Shown here in pieces: positions 17,089-23,607 of a stretch of 58,718 bases of DNA. A program made the translations under genes and the position numbers. Positions within the stretch are counted from its first letter, which is position 1, and every line of letters starts with the position of its first letter. The stretch comes from JAHDBG01 sp963922685. Lineage in GTDB: Bacteria; Pseudomonadota; Gammaproteobacteria; Chromatiales; Chromatiaceae. Location of the stretch: contig CAWUJM010000005.1 of the NCBI GenBank assembly GCA_963922685.1, positions 1-58,718 of the forward strand. The letters are read 5' to 3'. Under the pieces are notes generated by a model. That model saw nothing but the letters and a program-made list of their open reading frames with translations. It was not told where the DNA came from and made no database searches.

Positions 17089-17275
17089 CAGGTTTGCTGC
17101 AGCTGGCTTTTTTCAATGTAGCCAGTGTTTTCACGAGGTATTTCCGGATCAGTTATTTCATTGATATGACACGGTATCAATCTGCAGAACCTGTCTGCTT
17201 TTATCGATAGCAGCTAAGTAGCGACTATCATTGGATATAGCATATTTCTCAGATGATGAATACTCCAGCTTGTCA
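17085..17275. repeat. Cassette-border repeat, copy 2
   Basis: Counterpart of 14545-14735 with close to nine of ten bases matching over the immunity tail (SEKYAISNDSRYLAAIDKSRQ) and a recognisable DUF4123 tail (TGYIEKSQLQQT-stop) ending at the ATG of the C39-like effector. Confidence 0.7.
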
Positions 17276-17280
17276 GATGT
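17155..17280 (-). pseudogene. Duplicated 3' fragment of the propeller-like immunity gene
   Basis: About 40 codons (SSEKYAISNDSRYLAAIDKSRQ region to VSYQ-stop) matching the C-terminus of the protein at 14610-15464. A small frame spanning it begins inside unrelated sequence of the neighbouring immunity gene, so it is not an independent gene. It marks where a cassette carrying this immunity gene once joined. Confidence 0.7.
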
Positions 17281-17282
17281 GA

Positions 17283-17708
17283 TTATTTCTTTTTTCGGGT
17301 AAACCTGACCCAGGTCGGATAAACGTTTTCTCCGGTATGGACTATGAGAGATGACCATACCAGATGGTTATCTCTCAGGCATAAAATAAACTCATTTTTT
17401 TTACCTTTTTCAATGAAAAAGTCTCCACGGGTCTTGAGTATGAAACACTGGGAGTCGATGGGCTTCAGGACATCCTGTTGCTCAAGATTGGTGTTAATTC
17501 GCATACGATCAAATACAAAGGTATAAGATATCGTGATATCAGCTTTCTGTTTTTTAATGATCAGGCTACCGGATAAACGATTTTCATCGACACCTGTGGT
17601 TTGCCAGTTGCCTGATATCGTATGATTCGCATCTGCGGATTGGCAAAATGCTGACGCAGTCAGCAGAATCAGTAAAAAAGTTGTATATTTAGTAAGTGTC
17701 GAATTCAT
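17283..17708 (-). CDS. Exported immunity candidate for the muramidase effector
   Basis: About 141 residues from the ATG at 17708 (a GTG six bases upstream is possible). The signal peptide is TFLLILLTASAFCQSADA, and cleavage at either Ala-Phe-Cys (lipoprotein) or Ala-Asp-Ala is plausible. The mature part is a small beta-rich domain (SGNWQTTGVDENRLSGSLII, FILKTRGDFFIEKG). The gene overlaps the 3' end of the muramidase effector by about 20 bases. Position and export fit a periplasmic inhibitor of a lysozyme-like toxin. Confidence 0.6.
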   Translation of the reverse strand: MNSTLTKYTTFLLILLTASAFCQSADANHTISGNWQTTGVDENRLSGSLIIKKQKADITISYTFVFDRMRINTNLEQQDVLKPIDSQCFILKTRGDFFIEKGKKNEFILCLRDNHLVWSSLIVHTGENVYPTWVRFTRKKK

Positions 17709-18984
17709 TAGCACGGTTTATCCATCCTCTTAAAAATCTTTGCTGACTTGAATTGTTACTGACAATAGTTCTGAATCTGGCGATTCTCTGTTCCCGAAAA
17801 GTCCGGTATAGTTCAGCAACTCTGTTGAGTTCAATAAGCCTGTTAGTAGCTGCAATAGTTGCAGGCCCAATATTACCATCCTCAATAAGTCGATGATCTG
17901 CTTCAATCGTTAAGGCATTGACTGAGCGTTGTAAAACAATGACACCACCACCATTGTATGCTGTATCAACATATTGTATAGCCATAGGATAATTATGGAT
18001 TTCATCGGCTCTGTACCTTCGCCAGTATCCTTCTGAAAATATCTGATATACCTGTTCTTCTGTAATATGTCTCAGGGTATCTATCGTGGGTTCTATGCCA
18101 AATAAGGATCGAGCGTATCGTTCCCAGGTGCCTATGGTAATGCCCATGTTGGTTGCTCTGCCTCTGTCAGCAGGATCATTCACAAAGCCACCTTCTAAGT
18201 TCAGCAAATGGTTAAAGGCAAACGCTCTGGGAGAACAATAATGTAGCCATTGCATCCTGATACGAACAGGCTGATCACGGGATGCGCAGTGCATTAAGAA
18301 TCTTCGGCTGTTCCATGAGCCATTGTGATCAGTGTTTGCCACACGTTCCTCAGTGACTTCTGAGTGCTGGTTAATGGTATCATTCTCGCCTACCAGAGAC
18401 ATTAAAGGAGGCAATCCTGTGTCCGGATTTATTATTCTGTGATGATTTAAGAATGTGTTATCTAAATTGGCATGGTTATCTATATCAGATTGTGTGATAG
18501 CGGTGTCATCAATAACATATTTTTTGTTGTTATCCTCATTGAGTAATGGCCGGACTGAGACATAATAATCATGTGCTGCCGGATAGCCATTTTCTCCGCC
18601 TAAAATGATTCTCGGGTTTCCATTGGTCATGGCAACCTGGGGAGCATCTGCATTTTGCGGACGATCATTTCCTGCGTTGGTATAGGTCATTTGTACAGTA
18701 TCGACTAATACATCTGTTTCTGCACCCTCTGTAACACGATACACTCTGATTTCTGACCGAACGGCTAATCTGTCATTATTGAAATAGCTTGAATCCAGTT
18801 CAATCCATCCTGTACAGGGTTGTGTGGTTTGTTCCGGGTCATTATGACTGCCCTGAATTTCTGCCTGGGCCTCTGCGGCAGCGGTCACGTCTTGCTGTCC
18901 GGTTTCAGGGTCTGGCGTGGTCGGTGCTGGTATCGGTGTATCAGTACGTCTGCCAAAGATCTTCTGTAAAAATTTTCCGGACAT
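17689..18984 (-). CDS. Tagged T6SS effector: GH108 N-acetylmuramidase
   Basis: 431 residues. The shared tag (1-57) leads into a beta-rich domain (about 58-190) that is also recognisable in the broken M15 effector. The GH108 domain starts near 255 with LNLEGGFVNDPADRG (catalytic Glu264), then NMGITIGTW, followed by a PG_binding_3-like C-terminus (IQYVDTAYNGG, LIEDGNIGPAT). Such enzymes cut the glycan strand. The start overlaps the stop of the DUF4123 adaptor by four bases, and an exported immunity gene follows, so this is a textbook adaptor-effector-immunity unit. Confidence 0.85.
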   Translation of the reverse strand: MSGKFLQKIFGRRTDTPIPAPTTPDPETGQQDVTAAAEAQAEIQGSHNDPEQTTQPCTGWIELDSSYFNNDRLAVRSEIRVYRVTEGAETDVLVDTVQMTYTNAGNDRPQNADAPQVAMTNGNPRIILGGENGYPAAHDYYVSVRPLLNEDNNKKYVIDDTAITQSDIDNHANLDNTFLNHHRIINPDTGLPPLMSLVGENDTINQHSEVTEERVANTDHNGSWNSRRFLMHCASRDQPVRIRMQWLHYCSPRAFAFNHLLNLEGGFVNDPADRGRATNMGITIGTWERYARSLFGIEPTIDTLRHITEEQVYQIFSEGYWRRYRADEIHNYPMAIQYVDTAYNGGGVIVLQRSVNALTIEADHRLIEDGNIGPATIAATNRLIELNRVAELYRTFREQRIARFRTIVSNNSSQQRFLRGWINRANEFDTY

Positions 18985-19003
18985 CAGGTTTGCTCCAGCA
19001 GGC
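18901..19003. repeat. Direct repeat over DUF4123 tail and effector tag, reference copy
   Basis: The copy located at the intact DUF4123/muramidase junction. Bases correspond one to one with 14465-14567. It includes the overlapping stop/start of the two genes. Confidence 0.72.
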
Positions 19004-20519
19004 TGTCCCAGTAGTCGAGTATGCTCTGTTCCAAGCGCAGGCGACGTTTTTCCTGAGGCGATGAGGTATCTTTTAAGGCTGCTCCGATCCAGGGATAGAG
19101 CGGGTCATCCATACAGCGGTAGCCGAAGTATTGCGCCAGGCAGATGTACATGATGCTGTCACTGCCGGTCAGGTTGTTGTTCCGGGCAATGCGATAAGTT
19201 GCCTGTATGAACGGCTGCAGTTGTGTCTGTGGTAACACGCGGGTTCGTGCTGGCCAGATGGTCAGCATGTGTCTGGTGACCAGTGTCAGGCTGACTGGTT
19301 GTGTGGGCTTCTGGTAGATCTGCGCAAACCCGGTCACGATATCACGTGGTTTTTCCAGGTCGGTACGGGTGTCTCTGAACCAGGCATCGGTTGCACGCAA
19401 TAAGGGTGACACATAGGGGTTGTGGCAGGCTTTACCATCCTCATCACTCCAGCCGGCACTGATTCGTTGTGCCTGATATTGTGGATCTTCTTCGAAATAG
19501 CTGCCCCAGAACATCACGGGTATCAGGTATTTGAGCAGTTCTCTTTCGGTAACAACGCCGCGTTTGCGAGCCTGTTTGTAAGCTGTCCGGATCACCTGCC
19601 GGAGTTGTTCATCATTCAGTGCCCGGGTTGCCGGGGTAAACTGTTTACGCAGAAAGGTCATAGCCTTGTCTTCATAGCGGCCAATACGGGCCTGACGGTA
19701 GGGCTGCAGGGTGGTTTCGTTGATAAAATCTGCGTAACGATAGGGTGCCGTCAGGGGCGTGATAGTGGTTTCGGGCGAGGGTGTTGTACGTCTGGTGAGT
19801 AAAGTGCAGATGCCTTCCCGGGTGGGTGCGATGATGCTATGGATTGCAGGCGCGAATGTCTCAAACTGTTGCTGGTTGAATGCTGCGATGATGGTGCTGA
19901 CGGTCTCCGGTGCATAGAACCGGAAATAGGTCCAGCGGTCTTGTTGCGGATGATATAGGCGGGTAAATTGCTGAAAATGCCGGGTGAGTGTCTGCAGGCT
20001 GGCACGTGAGCGCAGGTAGATGCCAGGTTCTTTATGCCACAGATGGACATGCATATGTCCATCAACCACTGTCGGGTTGTAAGTGAATAATGTGCGGGTA
20101 AACGCATGGTCTTCTTTCAGTTCGACCAGATACGGCGCACACTCCCGGAGTGTTGTGGCATAGTTGCCGTCAAACAGGCAGGCAAATGCCAGTTCGGACA
20201 GACTGAGCAGGGTATGCAGGCCCGGGGTGTCAATCTTGGCTGCTTCCAGTATGGCGTATAGCTTCATCGGCGGCACCTGGTCCGCGCTGCCGTATTGTTG
20301 TATCTCTTCTGCACTGGGTTCTGGCTGGCCGAACAGGTATTTGTGCAGGGGATTCGGCACTGTTTTATCCGGGCGCACGCCAGCTGGATTTTCCAGCGGT
20401 GTGATATTGTGCAGCGTTTCGACGCGCAGGTAACGTGATGGCTGTTTAGTCTGCTGATCTGCCGTTATCGGATAAAGCAGGCTGGTCGCCACACCCCGGT
20501 TTGTCCTGACTTTGCGCAC
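18984..20519 (-). CDS. DUF4123 T6SS effector adaptor, main part (frameshifted N-terminus)
   Basis: 511 codons from a GTG. DUF4123 signatures: MKLYAILEAAKID, LSELAFACLFDGNYATTL, CAPYLVEL, PGIYLRSRASLQTL, TYFRFYAPETV. A long C-terminal region (about 290-511) is rich in charged helices and probably binds the effector. The upstream part of the protein lies in another frame (20564-20800): this frame stays open past the GTG and encodes DQWLTQCHDPQHHQEAQRLV, matching the linker of the homologous adaptor at 1771-3105. Its stop overlaps the muramidase start. Likely adaptor for all three tagged effectors downstream. Confidence 0.8.
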   Translation of the reverse strand: MRKVRTNRGVATSLLYPITADQQTKQPSRYLRVETLHNITPLENPAGVRPDKTVPNPLHKYLFGQPEPSAEEIQQYGSADQVPPMKLYAILEAAKIDTPGLHTLLSLSELAFACLFDGNYATTLRECAPYLVELKEDHAFTRTLFTYNPTVVDGHMHVHLWHKEPGIYLRSRASLQTLTRHFQQFTRLYHPQQDRWTYFRFYAPETVSTIIAAFNQQQFETFAPAIHSIIAPTREGICTLLTRRTTPSPETTITPLTAPYRYADFINETTLQPYRQARIGRYEDKAMTFLRKQFTPATRALNDEQLRQVIRTAYKQARKRGVVTERELLKYLIPVMFWGSYFEEDPQYQAQRISAGWSDEDGKACHNPYVSPLLRATDAWFRDTRTDLEKPRDIVTGFAQIYQKPTQPVSLTLVTRHMLTIWPARTRVLPQTQLQPFIQATYRIARNNNLTGSDSIMYICLAQYFGYRCMDDPLYPWIGAALKDTSSPQEKRRLRLEQSILDYWDSLLEQT

Positions 20520-20563
20520 CAGGCGTTGTGCCTCCTGGTGGTGTTGCGGGTCATGGCATTGTG

Positions 20564-20800
20564 TCAGCCACTGGTCGGCTGGCTGTGCATCCGGTCACTA
20601 TGCAGCAGTGTCAGGCCATAGGTGGATAAATGGGTGCGTACGGTGTGCTCACAGGTCGCCGGATCATCCGAACAGACAGCAACGATCGCCCGATGGCTCG
20701 GCGTGTCCGTGTGTGTCTGATGCGCATAGATCAGATAGCGGTAACCCAGCCAGACTGGCGTGTCCTGCAGGATGTCTGTCTTGTGGTTTGAATCGGTCAT
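20564..20800 (-). CDS. N-terminal domain of the DUF4123 adaptor, in a separate frame
   Basis: 78 codons from a good ATG nine bases after the lipoprotein stop. VWLGYRYLIYAHQ and the following segment correspond to VWVGRCLIHTQ of the adaptor at 1771-3105. The frame is lost near 20575, where MHSQP should continue as ADQWLTQC in the frame of 18984-20519. One net frameshift separates the two parts. The sequence at the shift is not a homopolymer, so simple homopolymer error is a poor explanation. Confidence 0.7.
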   Translation of the reverse strand: MTDSNHKTDILQDTPVWLGYRYLIYAHQTHTDTPSHRAIVAVCSDDPATCEHTVRTHLSTYGLTLLHSDRMHSQPTSG

Positions 20801-20808
20801 AGTGCAAT

Positions 20809-21189
20809 TCAGTGATGTTCTTTTTTCAATGGCCAGAGCAGCTGACGGTTCTGGCTATCATCCAGATAGAGTGAGTTTGCTTTGGGCAATATTGTGTGAC
20901 TTTTGCCCGGTATATCGTCGTCCTGCACTGGTTCACGGTCCACTGGACAGATGGTCTCAATGGGGCAGCGAATCAGTTGCACAACTAAGGCCTGGTTATC
21001 CTGACTCAATCTGGCCCCGACATAGTGATACAGCGTTTCCAGGCGTGGCTGGCAGGTGAGCCGGAGTTGACCTGTTGCAGTACGGGTTATCGTCAGGTTC
21101 TGCAGCTCATTCTGATGATAAGGTCGTTCTCCCTCCGGGATACAAGCACTGAGCAGGCATAGCAGGCACAGGTAAATGACTTTCATCAT
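20809..21189 (-). CDS. Lipoprotein immunity candidate
   Basis: 126 residues with lipobox LCLLSAC (Cys about 16) and a small soluble domain with four further cysteines (TCQP, RCPIETICPVD). Its ATG overlaps the stop of the NlpC-like effector frame by four bases, which makes it the likely immunity protein for that effector. The last 33 residues (DDDIPGKSHTILP, YLDDSQNRQLLWP) also occur in the remnant at 7862-8065. Confidence 0.62.
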   Translation of the reverse strand: MMKVIYLCLLCLLSACIPEGERPYHQNELQNLTITRTATGQLRLTCQPRLETLYHYVGARLSQDNQALVVQLIRCPIETICPVDREPVQDDDIPGKSHTILPKANSLYLDDSQNRQLLWPLKKEHH

Positions 21190-21700
21190 TTTGCGGGGGA
21201 TGAGTTCGCTGGTTTTATTAAGCTTTTTGGGTTTTTCTGAGTTGTCGGGTCTTTCGCTTCGAGCAGGATAATATTTCTGCTGAGTTCACGTGGCGTCTCA
21301 AATCCGAAAAAATCATCTGCGTCTACATCTTCGCCTATGACAAGCCGGACCACATCACTGGCCCAGGATGAGCAATTATGGGTAATCCTCCAACTGACAT
21401 TGCGCTTTAACAGACTCTCCAGGCTTTGCGCCTGGTCTTCAGAAAAGCATAGTAACGGCTGGCTGCTGCGGTGTAGTTTTTCTCCAGGCCTTTACGTATG
21501 TCATATCCGGGGCCGTTATTTATTGTAAGTCGGTGGTTATCAGGCCATAGTCCGTAATATTCGGTGTTGTAACCCCGGGTAACGGTAATCCAGGCATGTC
21601 CATCGTGGAGGGTCGCTGTACTGAATACGTTGCTATGTATTCCCAGAATAACAGGTGCCGGGCAATAATCAGCTTCTGCTGTGTAAAATGTCCCAGTCAT
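21186..21700 (-). pseudogene. Permuted NlpC/P60-like T6SS effector, frameshifted
   Basis: The first frame (ATG 21700, stop at 21407) holds CPAPVILGIHSN and GHAWITV with a candidate catalytic His, then YYGLWPDNHR. A shift near 21440 leads to the other frame, which continues FSEDQAQSLESLLKRN, THNCSSWASDVVRLV with a candidate Cys, and stops at 21186. His before Cys is the order of circularly permuted NlpC/P60 (LRAT-like) hydrolases, several of which are T6SS cell-wall effectors. The complete reading would be about 170 residues. A lipoprotein immunity candidate overlaps its end. Confidence 0.62.
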
Positions 21701-21710
21701 AGGTTACCTC

Positions 21711-21765
21711 GTGGTCAACTATCTTGCGAGAAGGTTACATGAACGCCATTATTGTTGTGTGTCGC
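21711..21765. repeat. Fragment of the clpV 3' end, copy C
   Basis: About 50 bases resembling the last part of clpV and its downstream sequence at 23606-23655 (shared segments include GGTCAACTATCTTG and TACATGAA). It lies 11 bases upstream of the NlpC-like effector start. Confidence 0.6.
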
Positions 21766-21834
21766 TGGCCATCTCCCAGTAGGTGATGGATTTCCGAGTA
21801 ACTGGTTGTAATATACTTTCTGTTTCCGCATCAT

Positions 21835-22131
21835 TTATAAACAGAAAATCATTGATAGCACGATAAAAATGGCTATTAGCCGGATTAAAAAAGTATGATT
21901 TTTCAGTAAAAATTCCGGCACTAATATGCCTGCCAGAATGACCAGAATTTCTATCGCTGATGTGATAATAAAGTGGTGTAAGCTATAGTATCGCCAGCTA
22001 GCAACTTCTGTGCCAAACTGATACGTATCAATGTAGTAATACAAGTCATATAAGGAATAAGTATTCAGAGCAAGTAAGCTGGTTAGAATAAAGATTAATA
22101 TTATGTTAGTGGCTTTCCTGAGATTATTCAT
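21835..22131 (-). CDS. Small membrane protein, immunity candidate for the L,D-transpeptidase-fold effector
   Basis: 98 residues with three hydrophobic segments (about 7-27, 52-73 and 78-97). Its start overlaps the 3' end of the effector gene by eight bases. A membrane-bound immunity protein facing the periplasm would suit an effector acting on peptidoglycan. No family recognised. Confidence 0.55.
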   Translation of the reverse strand: MNNLRKATNIILIFILTSLLALNTYSLYDLYYYIDTYQFGTEVASWRYYSLHHFIITSAIEILVILAGILVPEFLLKNHTFLIRLIAIFIVLSMIFCL

Positions 22132-22912
22132 ATTTGACCTTTAGTATCATATCATGGCCATATCGAATAAATTTGGATATAAAGTCCTGCATATTTTTTG
22201 TAAGGTCAATGCAACCAGCAGAGCCGGGATCATCACCACCATGAATCGAAAATCCAGTGCGACTGTGGGTATTAGTGTCATCAGCGGGTTCCAGCCAGAT
22301 ACGGTGTTTGCCCCACGCGCTTTCTCCGCCCGGCCAGGCTGTCCTGCCTAATTCAGCAGCTATCACTTCATACCATGCACGATCACCGATGGCTTGAGAC
22401 TGGTTTTGTTTTACCAACCAGGTTCCTTCAGGTATCGGTCCCTTGTCTGCTAACTTTTGATGTTTTCCGGATTGATAGCCGCTTTTTCCTGAAATAGCGC
22501 GCCACTCATATTTTTTATCATTCTGTTGGCCTAACCATATTAAATATTTACCATTAAATGTTAGCGTTTCTCCTGGTTTATTTCTTGATGGCGCAGTTCT
22601 TAGCCAATCCTCAAGTTTATATCTGAAAGTATAGGGTAGATCAGGATGAATACCACCTGGGGATATAATGCTGTTATAAGGAAGTATACAGCTATGCTGT
22701 GTGATGATGATGTCGCCACGATAAATTTTATCTGCAAGTCGGCATTGTTCATTTCGACGGTTTAAGTAAGGACTGCAATATTGATTCAGGTGCAGCACAA
22801 AGTTTGCAGAGTGGTCAGGATGTTTTTTAATGAGATCAGTGGCAATGTGAGGATTCAGTATATATCTGAAATCTTCTCTGTATAGCTTCTTCAAGGTAGT
22901 GGCAATATACAT
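22124..22912 (-). CDS. T6SS effector of the L,D-transpeptidase fold (DUF2778/Tlde1-like)
   Basis: I start at the ATG at 22912. The frame is open further upstream to 23014, but those residues (LSLALLHQVASSTPPQKIT) are a copy of the ClpV C-terminus and not part of the effector. The catalytic domain is C-terminal: LTFNGKYLIWLG, ISGKSGYQSG, KGPIPEGTW, and FSIHGGDDPGSAGCIDL with the His and Cys of the YkuD-like active site. Tlde1 enzymes trim or exchange D-amino acids on stem peptides. About 150 N-terminal residues are unassigned. A membrane immunity candidate overlaps its end. Confidence 0.72.
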   Translation of the reverse strand: MYIATTLKKLYREDFRYILNPHIATDLIKKHPDHSANFVLHLNQYCSPYLNRRNEQCRLADKIYRGDIIITQHSCILPYNSIISPGGIHPDLPYTFRYKLEDWLRTAPSRNKPGETLTFNGKYLIWLGQQNDKKYEWRAISGKSGYQSGKHQKLADKGPIPEGTWLVKQNQSQAIGDRAWYEVIAAELGRTAWPGGESAWGKHRIWLEPADDTNTHSRTGFSIHGGDDPGSAGCIDLTKNMQDFISKFIRYGHDMILKVKYE

Positions 22913-23010
22913 TTTCAATGATCCTGTGCGAAAGTCACTACTGTCGTGCGACAGGGTGATCTTTTGCGGCGGTGTGCTGCTGGCTACCTGGTGTAGCAAG
23001 GCCAGCGACA
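22913..23010. repeat. Fragment of the clpV 3' end, copy B
   Basis: Decodes in frame as LSLALLHQVASSTPPQKITL, matching the ClpV end LSLALLRQVASGTPPQKITL, then diverges just before the effector ATG. The matching genuine clpV segment is 23615-23710. Confidence 0.78.
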
Positions 23011-23069
23011 GCATCTCGGTTTGTACTGATCTTGTGTACCAGGCATTACTGAGGTGCTGTTCACAATGT

Positions 23070-23576
23070 CTATCTCTCCCGCTTAGTTTGCTGCCGGATC
23101 TGTTGCAGGTGATAGCGTATATGGTTCAGACAGCGGGCTTTATTTTCGCCGCGATACGTGGAGGTTGTCACAGCGCTTCGGATAGCCTTGAGAAAACCTG
23201 CTTCATAGTCGATATTTTCTTCAATGAATGGTGAGCGGCATATTTTTTTCACTGAGTATTGTCTGCCCAGTATGGCTAATACATTATCGGGTGTGTTTTT
23301 TAAGGCATGGGATACGGCATAGTTTAGTGCACTGGTGGCAGAGGCATCCGAATGATCTTTGAGATACTCAGCTACCTGGAGCCAGGCTGTGTCACCACTT
23401 GTTATCTGGCTGAGTATATAAGTCCAGTCTTTTTTGTTATGGATTATGTGCTGCACAAAATCTTTTTCTCCGGATGCATCTGCATGCAACAGGATAGATT
23501 CGGGTGTCGTATATTGCTCACAGGCGACTGTATATCCACAAATAACTGCCAGGCAGATTAGGAGGTATTTTTTCAT
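23070..23576 (-). CDS. Exported protein, probable orphan immunity gene
   Basis: 168 residues with signal peptide MKKYLLICLAVICGYTVA, then a helical body with a few cysteines (ACEQ, KICRSPFIEEN, ARCLNHI). It directly follows clpV with no effector gene in front. Its C-terminal tail reappears at 8-8.1 kb right after a decayed L,D-transpeptidase-fold effector, which suggests that this type of protein is the immunity partner of that effector type and that the effector here was lost or displaced. No family recognised. Confidence 0.55.
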   Translation of the reverse strand: MKKYLLICLAVICGYTVACEQYTTPESILLHADASGEKDFVQHIIHNKKDWTYILSQITSGDTAWLQVAEYLKDHSDASATSALNYAVSHALKNTPDNVLAILGRQYSVKKICRSPFIEENIDYEAGFLKAIRSAVTTSTYRGENKARCLNHIRYHLQQIRQQTKRER

Positions 23577-23607
23577 AGCCCTGAGTAACCGGTCGCAATA
23601 TCTCTGG

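Noticed and set aside
22912..23014. Upstream N-terminal extension of the L,D-transpeptidase-fold effector
   Set aside because: The extra 34 residues copy the ClpV C-terminus and are explained by the duplicated clpV tail; the ATG at 22912 is a better start.
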